Shown here: positions 56,006 to 64,000 of the stretch, piece by piece
How positions within the stretch are numbered: the first letter of the stretch is position 1
How the letters are laid out: the number at the start of each line of letters is the position of its first letter
Assembly (NCBI RefSeq): GCF_016595275.2
Contig: NZ_JAENIQ020000002.1
Span: forward strand, 372,001 to 436,000
Source of the DNA: Corynebacterium pygosceleis
GTDB taxonomy: Bacteria > Actinomycetota > Actinomycetes > Mycobacteriales > Mycobacteriaceae
DNA: 64,000 nt
Direction of reading: 5' to 3'
The notes under the pieces: generated by a model
The model's database searches: none
What the model saw: only the letters and a program-made list of their open reading frames with translations
What the model was told of the DNA's origin: nothing
Program-made: the position numbers and the translations under genes

Positions 56006-57069
56006 TGCACAAGAGATACCGCAACAACGGAAACGACGAGACGGAGAACCTCGGTGGCACCGTCGGCCCCACCGCCGACATGACCATCGCCTCCCAGCCT
56101 TTCGCCCAGTCATCGACGGTCGCCGAGGCGCAGGCCGACGGCGAGGAACACCATCCACGACTCAGGGGACTGGACCCGGACCTCCCCACCGGAACCCCCG
56201 CGGCCACCAACAGGCCGATGGGCAAAGCCCGGCTCTACAGCAGGAGATTCCTCCGCAACAGGATGGCCGTCATCGGGCTCGTCATCTTCACCGGGCTCAT
56301 CCTCCTCGCCGTCATCGGTCCCTTCACCACCGCATGGGCCTACGATGACCCGGACTTCCTCGCCCTGTCGACACCACCGGACGCGGAACACTGGTTCGGG
56401 ACGAACTCCTCCGGCAACGACCTCTACGCGATGACCGTCCACGGCCTCGGCAGATCCCTGACCATCGCCCTGCTCGTCTCCATCGGGACGACCGTCATCT
56501 CCGCGTTCGTGGGAACCTCGGCGGCACTGTTCGGCGGTAACGCGGAGAAGGCGATCCTCGGACTGATCCACTTCCTGCTGGTCATCCCCTCCTTCCTCAT
56601 CATCGCGCTGCTCGTCGCGGGATCGGGCGGTGACTGGAAGCTGCTCACCGTCGTGCTGATCGCCTTCGGCTGGACCTACTTCGCCCGCGTGATCTGGTCC
56701 ATGGCCCTGTCACTGAGGGAGCGGGAGTACGTCCGCGCCGCACGGTACATGGGGGTCAGCCCCCTCCGGATCATCATCCGGCACATGATCCCGAACATCG
56801 GTTCCCTCCTCATCATCAATCTCACGCTCGGAGTCGTGTCCACCGTCATGAGCGAGACCGGCCTGTCGTTCCTCGGCCTCGGGGTGAAGATCCCCGACGT
56901 CTCACTCGGAACACTCCTGTCCACGGGCGCCAACGCCCTCGAATCATCACCGTGGGAGTTCTACTTCCCGGCCGCAGTCCTCACCATGCTCACCGTCTCC
57001 ATGGCGTTCATCGCCGACGGTCTGCGTGACGCCCTCGACCCCAACTCCGCAGCAGGAGGCACCGCATGA
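56005..57069 (+). CDS. Oligopeptide ABC transporter permease (OppC type)
   Basis: A 354-residue partner permease. A hydrophilic N-terminal tail of about 85 residues precedes the OppC-type start RRFLRNRMAVIGLVIF. HWFGTNSSGNDLYAMTVHG and EREYVRAARYMGVSPLRIII are family hallmarks, and FIADGLRDALDPN ends the protein. The ATG shares one base with the stop of the OppB gene. With OppB it forms the channel. Confidence 0.92.
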   Translation: MHKRYRNNGNDETENLGGTVGPTADMTIASQPFAQSSTVAEAQADGEEHHPRLRGLDPDLPTGTPAATNRPMGKARLYSRRFLRNRMAVIGLVIFTGLILLAVIGPFTTAWAYDDPDFLALSTPPDAEHWFGTNSSGNDLYAMTVHGLGRSLTIALLVSIGTTVISAFVGTSAALFGGNAEKAILGLIHFLLVIPSFLIIALLVAGSGGDWKLLTVVLIAFGWTYFARVIWSMALSLREREYVRAARYMGVSPLRIIIRHMIPNIGSLLIINLTLGVVSTVMSETGLSFLGLGVKIPDVSLGTLLSTGANALESSPWEFYFPAAVLTMLTVSMAFIADGLRDALDPNSAAGGTA

Positions 57070-58970
57070 GCCAGTCACCCGTGCTCACCGTCCGCGACCT
57101 CAACGTCTCCTTCCCCTCCGAAGCCGGCACGGTCGAAGCCGTCCGGGGCGTCGACTTCGACCTGTACCCCGGGAAGACCCTCGGCATCGTCGGGGAATCG
57201 GGCTCCGGCAAATCCGTGACCTCCATGGCCATCATGGGCCTGCTGCCCACGTACGCCGCGATCAGCGGATCCGTACGGCTCGACGACCGGGAGATCCTGG
57301 GACTGTCGGATGCGGGGATGTCACGGATCCGGGGCAACGACATCGGCATGATCTTCCAGGACCCGCTGTCCGCTCTCACCCCCGTCTTCGACATCGGGAC
57401 CCAGATCGTCGAAGCCATCCGGGCGCACCGTGACGTCCCCCGGAAGAAGGCGTGGGCCGAGGCCGTCGAGCTCCTCGACCTCGTCGGGATCCCCGACCCC
57501 GCCGCACGGGCGAGGGCCTTCCCCCACGAATTCTCCGGTGGCATGCGGCAGAGGGTCGTCATCGCGATCGCCATCGCGAACAAACCGAAGGTCCTCATCG
57601 CGGACGAACCCACCACGGCCCTCGATGTGACCATCCAGGCGCAGATCCTCGACCTCATCAAACTCGCGCAGAAGGAGACCGACGCCGCGACGATCATGAT
57701 CACCCACGACATGGGTGTCGTGGCGGGAACCGCCGATGACGTCCTCGTGATGTACGCGGGGCGTCCCGTGGAGAAAACCGACGTCTACACACTCTTCGAC
57801 GACCCCAGGATGCCCTACACCGTCGGACTGCTCGGATCCATCCCGTCCCTCGCCGCCACCGAGAAAACCGCCCTGACCACCATCGAGGGCTCCCCTCCGG
57901 TCGTCGTCGACCTTCCCGACGCCTGCACCTTCGCGCCCCGTTGCCCCATCGCGATCCCCGCCTGCCTCGACCGTGAACCCACGCTCACCGAGGTCCGCCC
58001 GGGGCAGCAGGCCGCCTGCGTACGCAGTTCCCGCATCTCCGGACGTACCCTGGACGGTGACCCCATCTTCCCCGTGCCTCCCCGCCCGGAGGAGATCCTG
58101 GGTCACGTTCCACGCGAGGAACGCGACACGGTGCTCGAGGTCCGGAACCTCGTCAAGACCTATCCACTGATGAAGGGGGCACTGCTCAAACGCCGGGTCG
58201 GCTGGGTGGAGGCGGTCAAGGGCCTCACCTTCGACATCAGGGCCGGCGAGTGTTTCGCGGTCGTCGGAGAATCCGGCTGCGGAAAAACCACCACCCTCCT
58301 GGAACTGATGGAACTCAATCCGGACGACGAGACGACCATCATCCTCAACGGAACGGACACCTCGCGCATCTCACGCCGCGAGCGGCGACTCCTGCGCAGG
58401 GACATCCAGATCGTCTTCCAGGACCCGATGGGCGCACTCGACCCGAGACTCACCGTCTCCGAGATACTCAGGGAACCCCTCGACGCGCTCGGATGGGACG
58501 GCGACAAGGATGACCGGGTCTCCGAACTCATGTCCCTCGTCGGACTCAACCCCGAACACGTCGACAGGTTCCCCGGGCACTTCTCCGGTGGCCAACGGCA
58601 ACGCATCAGCCTCGCACGCGCACTGGCGGCCAACCCCAGCCTCATCGTCCTCGACGAGCCGGTGTCCGCACTGGACGTCTCCATCCAGGCCGGCATGCTC
58701 AATCTCCTCGACGAGCTCAAGGCCCGACTCGGGATCTCCTATCTCTTCGTGGCCCACGACCTGTCCGTGATCCGGCACATCTCCGACCGCGCCGCCGTGA
58801 TGTACAAGGGCACCTTCGTCGAGCACGGCCCGACCGATGAACTCTTCGACAACCCCCGGCACCCGTACACCAGAGCACTCATGTCGGCGATCCCGGTCCC
58901 GGATCCCAGGATCGAACGCAACCGGACCCGGATCACACTCGACGAGACGTACTCACAGATCACGACCTGA
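57066..58970 (+). CDS. Oligopeptide ABC transporter ATPase, OppD-OppF fusion
   Basis: A 634-residue protein carrying two full ATPase domains. The first (about 1-330) has Walker A GESGSGKSV, signature FSGGMRQRVVIAIAI and Walker B LIADEPTTALD, then the cysteine-rich oligopeptide C-terminal motif CTFAPRCPIAIPAC. The second (about 355-634) has GESGCGKTT, FSGGQRQRISLARAL and LIVLDEPVSALD. Fusion of the two ATPases is common in actinobacteria. It overlaps the OppC gene by 4 bases. Confidence 0.93.
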   Translation: MSQSPVLTVRDLNVSFPSEAGTVEAVRGVDFDLYPGKTLGIVGESGSGKSVTSMAIMGLLPTYAAISGSVRLDDREILGLSDAGMSRIRGNDIGMIFQDPLSALTPVFDIGTQIVEAIRAHRDVPRKKAWAEAVELLDLVGIPDPAARARAFPHEFSGGMRQRVVIAIAIANKPKVLIADEPTTALDVTIQAQILDLIKLAQKETDAATIMITHDMGVVAGTADDVLVMYAGRPVEKTDVYTLFDDPRMPYTVGLLGSIPSLAATEKTALTTIEGSPPVVVDLPDACTFAPRCPIAIPACLDREPTLTEVRPGQQAACVRSSRISGRTLDGDPIFPVPPRPEEILGHVPREERDTVLEVRNLVKTYPLMKGALLKRRVGWVEAVKGLTFDIRAGECFAVVGESGCGKTTTLLELMELNPDDETTIILNGTDTSRISRRERRLLRRDIQIVFQDPMGALDPRLTVSEILREPLDALGWDGDKDDRVSELMSLVGLNPEHVDRFPGHFSGGQRQRISLARALAANPSLIVLDEPVSALDVSIQAGMLNLLDELKARLGISYLFVAHDLSVIRHISDRAAVMYKGTFVEHGPTDELFDNPRHPYTRALMSAIPVPDPRIERNRTRITLDETYSQITT

Positions 58971-58979
58971 CCGACAGCC

Positions 58980-59015
58980 GGAAGCGGCCGGTGGTCCTGT
59001 CCACCGGCCGCTTCC
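58980..59015. terminator. Bidirectional hairpin between the oligopeptide operon and rlmN
   Basis: Perfect 15-bp stem (58980-58994 with 59001-59015) and 6-base loop between the convergent genes. Confidence 0.7.
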
Positions 59016-59065
59016 CCACCATCCGACGACGGGACCGCACACCACCGCGTCCCGGAAAGTCGCCG

Positions 59066-60163
59066 TCAGCGTTCCTCGGCGGCGAGCTGGCCGCACGCCG
59101 CGGCGATCTCCTGGCCCCGGGTGTCCCGGACCGTACAGGCGACGCCCTGTGCCGCGACGCGCCGCACGAACTCGTTCTGCCGGTCCCTCGGGGATGCGTC
59201 CCACTTCGATCCCGGGGTCGGGTTCAGCGGGATCAGGTTCACGTGGACACGCGACCCCAGGGCGTGCCGGAGTTTCTTGCCGAGCATGTCCGCACGCCAG
59301 TCGTGGTCGTTGATGTCACGGATCAGCGCGTACTCGATGGACACCCGGCGTCCGGTCCGGTCAGCGTAGTACCGGGCGGCATCCAGGACCTCGTCGACGG
59401 ACCAGCGGTTGTTCACCGGGACGAGCGTGTCCCGGAGTTCGTCGTCCGGGGTGTGCAGCGACACCGCGAGCGTCACGGACAGCCCCTCGTCGGCCAGCCG
59501 CCGGATGGCCGGGGCGAGACCGACGGTCGACACAGTGACGTTGCGTTGGGAGATGCCGAAACCACCGGGGTTGGGTTCGGTGATCTGCCGCACGGCGTGG
59601 ACGACCCGCCTGTAGTTCGCCAGGGGTTCCCCCATCCCCATGAACACGACGTTGGAGAGCCTGCCGCCCTCGTCACGCATCGTGGCGGCGGCGGCCCGCA
59701 CCTGATCCACGATCTCCCCGGTGGAGAGGTTGCGGTCCAGTCCCCCCTGTCCGGTGGCGCAGAACGGGCACGCCATCCCGCATCCCGCCTGGGAGGAGAT
59801 GCAGAGTGTCGCACGGTCCGGGTAGCGCATCAGGACCGATTCGAGGAGGGTGCCGTCATGCAGCCGCCAGAGGGTCTTGCTGGTCTGTCCCGCGTCACAG
59901 CTGATACTGCGCACAGACGTCATCATGTCCGGGAAGAGCGCCTCCCGGACCGTGTCGCGTTGCGCGGCCGGGAGATCCGTCATCGTGCGCGGATCCGCTT
60001 CCAGTCTCCCGTAGTAGTGGCGGGCCAGCTGATCCGCACGGAATCTGGGTAGACCGAGGTCCTTGAGGGTCTCGATGCGACGGTCGGCATCGAGATCAGC
60101 GAAATGCGTGGGCGGCATACCCCTTTTCGGGGCGGCGAAAACCAGGGGTAATTCCTTCGTCAT
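59066..60163 (-). CDS. rlmN: Dual-specificity 23S rRNA/tRNA adenine-C2 methyltransferase RlmN
   Basis: A 365-residue radical SAM enzyme that methylates A2503 of 23S rRNA and A37 of some tRNAs. The cluster motif CX3CX2C is in [17 protein letters not shown]. The segment [16 protein letters not shown] and the C-terminal catalytic Cys in [10 protein letters not shown] are intact. ATG 60163 ([15 protein letters not shown]) begins the conserved part; a longer frame upstream lacks homology and overlaps the divergent gene's promoter region. Confidence 0.95.
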   Translation of the reverse strand: MTKELPLVFAAPKRGMPPTHFADLDADRRIETLKDLGLPRFRADQLARHYYGRLEADPRTMTDLPAAQRDTVREALFPDMMTSVRSISCDAGQTSKTLWRLHDGTLLESVLMRYPDRATLCISSQAGCGMACPFCATGQGGLDRNLSTGEIVDQVRAAAATMRDEGGRLSNVVFMGMGEPLANYRRVVHAVRQITEPNPGGFGISQRNVTVSTVGLAPAIRRLADEGLSVTLAVSLHTPDDELRDTLVPVNNRWSVDEVLDAARYYADRTGRRVSIEYALIRDINDHDWRADMLGKKLRHALGSRVHVNLIPLNPTPGSKWDASPRDRQNEFVRRVAAQGVACTVRDTRGQEIAAACGQLAAEER

Positions 60164-60245
60164 AATTCCCCCATCATTGCATGCCGCAGCCCGATCGGTG
60201 GAACCGTGGGTTGTGTATCCCACCCCGGCATCGTTGAATGGGGGT

Positions 60246-60629
60246 ATGACCCGAAACAACGAGGCCGAGTCCTCCCCCGACACAACTCCGACGCCTGACG
60301 CGTCGAACCAGGTTCCCGCCTATCCCGACTCCGCTGCTTCGACGTCCCCGAAGGTGCCCTCCGTCCCGGACGGCCCGGGCACGAAACGCCGCACACTCGC
60401 CGGGAGCACGTGGGTCTCGATGATCATCGGGGCCCTGCTGCTGATTCTGCTCCTCGTCTTCATCATGCAGAACCAGCACACGGTCGATCTCACCCTCTTC
60501 GCCTGGGAGTTCACCGTGCCCGCCGGGGTCGGCGTCCTCCTCGCCGCGATCGCCGGTGCGCTCATCATGGCGCTCGTCGGAGGGGTCCGCATGCTGGAAC
60601 TGCGCCGTGAACTGAAGAAACTGCGCTGA
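60246..60629 (+). CDS. LapA/DUF1049 family membrane protein
   Basis: A 127-residue protein. A Pro/Ser/Asp-rich N-terminal half of about 50 residues precedes two helices (about 58-77 and 90-112) with the LapA_dom pattern [18 protein letters not shown]. It ends in a basic amphipathic tail [10 protein letters not shown]. The family takes part in lipopolysaccharide assembly in E. coli, but its actinobacterial role is unknown. ATG 60246 is the first start next to the domain; the longer frame is antisense to rlmN. Confidence 0.82.
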   Translation: MTRNNEAESSPDTTPTPDASNQVPAYPDSAASTSPKVPSVPDGPGTKRRTLAGSTWVSMIIGALLLILLLVFIMQNQHTVDLTLFAWEFTVPAGVGVLLAAIAGALIMALVGGVRMLELRRELKKLR

Positions 60630-60637
60630 GTACCGGT

Positions 60638-60697
60638 ACCTTCACGCGCGTACGCCCCCGCCCGGTCGACCGGGCGGGGGCGTACGCGCGTGAAGGT
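60638..60697. terminator. 60-bp perfect palindrome between convergent genes
   Basis: Thirty-base arms (60638-60667 and 60668-60697) are exactly complementary, centred on GGTC/GACC, between the LapA-like gene and cdsA. In RNA it would form a very strong hairpin on either strand. It has no T-run, so bidirectional terminator function is inferred. Confidence 0.7.
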
Positions 60698-60719
60698 GTG
60701 CTGCGCCGGGGTGCGGGGA

Positions 60720-61781
60720 TCAGGTCTGGAGGAAACTCAGCACGAGCCACGTGACCATAGCGGACGGCAGCAGCCCGTCCAACCGGTCCATCAGACCACC
60801 GTGTCCGGGAAGAAGCGTCGACATGTCCTTGATTCCCAGTTCCCGCTTGAACTGGCTCTCGACGAGGTCCCCCAGGGTCGCGCAGATGACCAGTCCCGGC
60901 CCGAGGAGCAGTCCACGCCACCAGATGTCATCGAGGAGGAAGTGGACGAGAAGTACACCTGACACCGTCCCGAGGAGAAGGGAACCGGCGAAACCCTCCC
61001 AGGACTTCTTCGGGCTGACCGCGGGCGCCATGGGGTGTGCGCCGAACAGGACGCCGAAGATGAAACCGCCGATGTCGGAGGCGATGACGCAGACCATGAA
61101 CGTGACGATGAACATCTGCCCCGGAACCCCCTCCCGGGTGATCAGGGACAGCATGGCCGCGAACGACGCGAACAGGGGGATCCAGGTGAGGACGAAGATC
61201 CCGAGCGAGGTGTCCCGCAGATAGTTCTGCGGTGCGGTGTTCGCACCGTGGTGGAACAACCGGCCGAACATCAACGCGAGCACGCTCACCACGAAGCCGG
61301 CGACCAGCCCCTTGGTGCCGAACGGCCACGACAACCACAGCATCAGCTGTCCCCCGGCGAGAAGAATCACGCGGGGGATGACGTATCCGCTCTCCTTCAA
61401 CCGGGAATGGACCTCCCAGGTCGCGACGGCCACCGCAGCGGCGACCGCCGGATACCAGCCGAAGGGGACGACGAAGATCATCAGCAGAACGAGGGCACCG
61501 AGGCCGACACCGACACCGACGGCCTTCTTCAGGTCCCGCCCCGCCGAGTTCCGGGGTTTGGGCAGGTGATCGAGCCCGAGTGCACGGAGAGAGTCGGTGA
61601 CGTCACCGCTGCCCCCGCGCAGAGCACCGGAGAACAGATTCCGCACCGACTCATCCGGATCCGTGTCGTTCTCCGGGTCTTCGGGGTCGACGCGGACATC
61701 GGACAGCCGGGGATCCGGGTCACCGGATCCCCGTACCGCCTTACCGGCACGGTTCTGGGGTGGGGTGTGGTTATCAGACAT
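60720..61781 (-). CDS. cdsA: Phosphatidate cytidylyltransferase (CDP-diglyceride synthase)
   Basis: A 353-residue membrane enzyme making CDP-diacylglycerol from phosphatidate and CTP for phospholipid synthesis. A hydrophilic N-terminal region of about 85 residues is followed by about eight helices. The signature near the C-terminus has SPKKSWEGFAGSLL, GDLVESQFKRELGIKDMS and LPGHGGLMDRLDGLL. It lies between rlmN and frr as in other Corynebacteriales. A Ser/Asp-rich N-terminal extension is usual for the actinobacterial enzyme. Confidence 0.95.
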   Translation of the reverse strand: MSDNHTPPQNRAGKAVRGSGDPDPRLSDVRVDPEDPENDTDPDESVRNLFSGALRGGSGDVTDSLRALGLDHLPKPRNSAGRDLKKAVGVGVGLGALVLLMIFVVPFGWYPAVAAAVAVATWEVHSRLKESGYVIPRVILLAGGQLMLWLSWPFGTKGLVAGFVVSVLALMFGRLFHHGANTAPQNYLRDTSLGIFVLTWIPLFASFAAMLSLITREGVPGQMFIVTFMVCVIASDIGGFIFGVLFGAHPMAPAVSPKKSWEGFAGSLLLGTVSGVLLVHFLLDDIWWRGLLLGPGLVICATLGDLVESQFKRELGIKDMSTLLPGHGGLMDRLDGLLPSAMVTWLVLSFLQT

Positions 61782-61911
61782 GGTGGATCCGCACTGAGAT
61801 GCCCCGGGGCGACACCGCGGGGGCCGTCACCGCCGCAGCGACCGTCATCCCGCCCAACGGGGTGTCGACGGGCGCGGCCGGGGGCGTTCTACCGGATTCG
61901 ATGGTGGCCAT

Positions 61912-62469
61912 CTAGACCTCCATCAACTCCTTCTCCTTCTTCTCCACGAGTTCATCGACCTGGGCGACGTACCTCTGGGTCGTCTTGTCCAGCTCCTTCT
62001 CCGCCGCGATGACCTCATCCTCTCCCGCGTCGCCGTCCTTCTGGATCTTCTTCAGGACCTCCATGTGCTTGCGACGCACGTTACGGATCGCGATCTTGGC
62101 GTCCTCGCCCTTGGACTTGGCCAGCTTGACCATGTCCCGACGCCGCTCCTCGGTGAGCTGCGGGACGGTGACCCGCAGCACCTGACCGTCGTTCGTCGGG
62201 TTGACACCGAGATCCGAGTTCCGGATCGCGTTCTCGATCTCGTTCATCACGTTCTGCTCGTACGGACGGATGATGAGCATCCGGGGCTCCGGGACGGAGA
62301 TCGTCGCCATCTGCGTGATGGGTGTCGGCACACCGTAGTACTCGGCGACGATGCCGTTGAACATTCCCGGGTTCGCGCGACCGGTGCGGATCGTCGTCAG
62401 ATCCTCACGGGCGTGCTCGACGGAGTTGGACATGCGCTCTTCGGCTTCGAGGAGGGTGTCATCGATCAT
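61912..62469 (-). CDS. frr: Ribosome recycling factor
   Basis: A 185-residue protein that splits post-termination ribosomes together with EF-G. The segments [40 protein letters not shown] and [15 protein letters not shown] define the family, and the length is standard. The usual upstream neighbour pyrH is 149 bases away. A TAGATT hexamer directly after the pyrH stop on the minus strand may give frr its own promoter. Confidence 0.96.
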   Translation of the reverse strand: MIDDTLLEAEERMSNSVEHAREDLTTIRTGRANPGMFNGIVAEYYGVPTPITQMATISVPEPRMLIIRPYEQNVMNEIENAIRNSDLGVNPTNDGQVLRVTVPQLTEERRRDMVKLAKSKGEDAKIAIRNVRRKHMEVLKKIQKDGDAGEDEVIAAEKELDKTTQRYVAQVDELVEKKEKELMEV

Positions 62470-62607
62470 GGTGGTTCGTCTGTTCCTTATGACTCGGCCC
62501 GCCCGCTCCCGCGTCCGCTGCCCCGCACCACCACGGTCGGTGGCACGGCGCGGCGGTGACGGTGCAGGCGAACTGGAATGGCCTGGACTGGTTTATTCTC
62601 TTGCTCC

Positions 62608-62617
62608 CGATAAATCT
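62608..62617 (-). promoter_or_regulatory. Candidate -10 region of frr
   Basis: Directly after the pyrH stop the minus strand reads TAGATTTATC, which contains a TANNNT hexamer. The leader to frr would be about 140 bases. No clear -35 is seen. Confidence 0.35.
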
Positions 62618-62618
62618 A

Positions 62619-63350
62619 TCAGGACTGGACGAGGGTTCCGATACGTTCACCGGTGACGGCGCGTGCGATGTTCCCCTCGGTGAGCAGATTGAACACCAGG
62701 ATGGGCATGTTGTTGTCCATGCACAGAGAGAACGCGGTGGCGTCCGCGACCTTGAGCCCCTTCTCGATGCAGTCCCGGGGGGTGATCCGGTCGAACAGCT
62801 CCGCATCCGGGTTCGTCCGGGGGTCGGAGTCGTAGACCCCGTCGACGCCCTTCGCCATCAGAAGGACCTCACAGTCGATCTCCAGGGCGCGCTGGGCCGC
62901 GGTCGTGTCCGTGGAGAAGTACGGCATACCCATACCCGCACCGAAGATGACGACCCGCCCCTTCTCCAGGTGACGCTTCGCGCGCAACGGAAGATAGGGC
63001 TCGGCGACCTGCGCCATGTTGATCGCCGTCTGGACGCGGCAGTCGATACCGAGCTGCACGAGGAAATCCTGGAGGGCGAGACAGTTCATCACGGTGCCGA
63101 GCATGCCCATGTAGTCGGAGCGGGCACGGTCCATGCCACGCTGCTGGAGCTGTGCCCCCCGGAAGAAGTTGCCGCCACCGATGACGACGGCCACCTCGGT
63201 TCCGTTCTGCACGACGCCCGCGATCTGGCGGGCGACGTTCTCCACGACGTCCGGATCGATGCCGACCTTGCCGCCGCCGAACATCTCCCCCCCGAGCTTC
63301 AACATCACCCGTTTGAATCCCTGACGTCTGGCGCCCGCTTCATCGGCCAT
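62619..63350 (-). CDS. pyrH: UMP kinase
   Basis: A 243-residue amino-acid-kinase-fold enzyme phosphorylating UMP to [18 protein letters not shown] begins the fold, and [29 protein letters not shown] and [19 protein letters not shown] carry nucleotide-binding residues. ATG 63350 with AAGGAC upstream is preferred; the longer frame is not homologous. A TAAGAT box at 63404-63409 is a possible promoter. It precedes frr and cdsA. Confidence 0.95.
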   Translation of the reverse strand: MADEAGARRQGFKRVMLKLGGEMFGGGKVGIDPDVVENVARQIAGVVQNGTEVAVVIGGGNFFRGAQLQQRGMDRARSDYMGMLGTVMNCLALQDFLVQLGIDCRVQTAINMAQVAEPYLPLRAKRHLEKGRVVIFGAGMGMPYFSTDTTAAQRALEIDCEVLLMAKGVDGVYDSDPRTNPDAELFDRITPRDCIEKGLKVADATAFSLCMDNNMPILVFNLLTEGNIARAVTGERIGTLVQS

Positions 63351-63403
63351 GCCGCACTGTCCTTCCGTTGTGGTTCGTGCCTTCGTTGTTCTACCACCGG
63401 CCG

Positions 63404-63409
63404 ATCTTA
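63404..63409 (-). promoter_or_regulatory. Candidate -10 box of pyrH
   Basis: TAAGAT on the minus strand, about 55 bases before the pyrH start, downstream of the tsf terminator. Confidence 0.45.
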
Positions 63410-63494
63410 CCTGAGCCACAGGCGGCACCACGATGCGGACGACGCACCACCACCCGAAACCGCCCGCACCGTCCACCGACGGTGGCGACGAAGA

Positions 63495-63535
63495 GACGAA
63501 CCCCCGGTCCCGGCAACCGGGATCGGGGGTTCGTC
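63495..63535 (-). terminator. Terminator of tsf
   Basis: Outer stem GACGAACCCCCG/CGGGGGTTCGTC (63495-63506 with 63524-63535) plus an inner GTCCCGG/CCGGGAT pairing. It lies 17 bases after the tsf stop codon. Confidence 0.7.
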
Positions 63536-63551
63536 GGAGGAACGGCGGCTG

Positions 63552-64000
63552 CTAGTGCTGGCCGACCTCGTAGCGGACGAAACCGGTGAGGGTGACGCCG
63601 GCCTCCTCCATGATGGTCTTGACGGTCTTCTTGTTGTCCGTCACGGAAGCCTGCTCGTTGAGGCAGACATCCTTGAAGAAGCCGTTGAGACGTCCCTCGA
63701 CGATCTTGGGCAGAGCCTTCTCCGGCTTGCCCTCCTCGCGGGAGATGGTCTCGGCGATGGTGCGCTCCTTCTCCACGACGTCGGCGGGGACGTCCTCGCG
63801 GTTGAGGTAGCTGGCCTTCATCGCGGCGACCTGCATGGCGGCGACGCGGGCGGCCTCAGCGGCCTCCTCACCTTCGCCGGTGTAGGCGACGAGAACGCCG
63901 ACCGCCGGGGGAAGGTCAGCGGCACGGTGGTGCAGGTAGACGGCGACGTTGTCGCCCTCGACGGTGACGGCGCGACGCAGTTCCAGCTTCTCGCCGATCT
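63552..64000 (-). CDS. tsf: Elongation factor Ts, C-terminal part (5' end beyond window)
   Basis: The frame is open to the end of the window, giving about 149 C-terminal residues. The segments [40 protein letters not shown] and [20 protein letters not shown] are typical of EF-Ts, the nucleotide exchange factor of EF-Tu. The N-terminal TDVGF motif is outside the window. rpsB is expected beyond the edge. A strong hairpin separates it from pyrH. Confidence 0.95.
   Translation of the reverse strand, partial: IGEKLELRRAVTVEGDNVAVYLHHRAADLPPAVGVLVAYTGEGEEAAEAARVAAMQVAAMKASYLNREDVPADVVEKERTIAETISREEGKPEKALPKIVEGRLNGFFKDVCLNEQASVTDNKKTVKTIMEEAGVTLTGFVRYEVGQH

Overview
The window looks like core chromosome of a high-GC Corynebacteriales bacterium, most likely a Corynebacterium. 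Evidence: a mycothiol enzyme (mycothione reductase), two secreted HtaA-type (haem-binding family) proteins, a DtxR-type iron box, actinobacterial translation genes, and many start codons placed 6-8 nt after a TANNNT -10 box, as in leaderless corynebacterial transcripts. From memory, the backbone follows the order of the Mycobacterium tuberculosis truB-pptT and dinF-rbfA-infB-nusA-rimP-proS-efpA-cobA-cobB-cobO-chelatase-mqo-mtr-map-ispG-rip1-dxr-rlmN-cdsA-frr-pyrH-tsf blocks, so unusual genes stand out as insertions. I saw no rRNA, tRNA, CRISPR array, insertion sequence or prophage.

Region by region: 1-11.6 kb holds truB (partial) convergent with pptT, a metallophosphoesterase, a MATE exporter, a DHH phosphoesterase and rbfA, then an enoyl-CoA hydratase on the opposite strand, then infB, ylxR, nusA and rimP. 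11.6-17.8 kb holds a DUF4439 lipoprotein, nagB, proS, yaaA and a sugar-porter MFS. 18-21.6 kb is a histidine kinase, response regulator and ABC exporter unit. 21.8-28 kb holds an EfpA-like MFS, cobA, a HrtBA-like ABC exporter, cobB and cobO. 28-33.4 kb has two paralogous HtaA-domain surface proteins around a small CxxC protein, with an iron box upstream of the first. 33.5-37 kb has a Mg-chelatase-like pair (apparently a normally fused protein broken by a one-base frameshift) and mqo.

37.5-45.4 kb holds an alpha/beta hydrolase, mtr, an MFS transporter, an ascorbate-type PTS (EIIA-EIIB fusion plus EIIC), a membrane protein and a small secreted protein. 45.6-54.6 kb holds cobQ, map, a penicillin-binding lipoprotein, ispG, an RseP/Rip1 protease, dxr and a DUF2631 membrane protein. 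55-59 kb is a three-gene oligopeptide ABC transporter with no binding-protein gene next to it. The window ends with rlmN, a LapA-like protein, cdsA, frr, pyrH and the 3' part of tsf.

Functionally the backbone is translation and ribosome maturation, non-mevalonate isoprenoid synthesis (dxr, ispG), envelope biogenesis (PBP, cdsA, pptT, Rip1) and central metabolism (mqo). The inserted modules concern iron/haem surface biology, envelope-stress-like sensing with ABC export, and nutrient uptake. I found no clearly unprecedented multi-gene system. The strongest leads are the iron-regulated HtaA locus, the frameshifted chelatase, the signalling-ABC unit, and the density of probable leaderless promoters.
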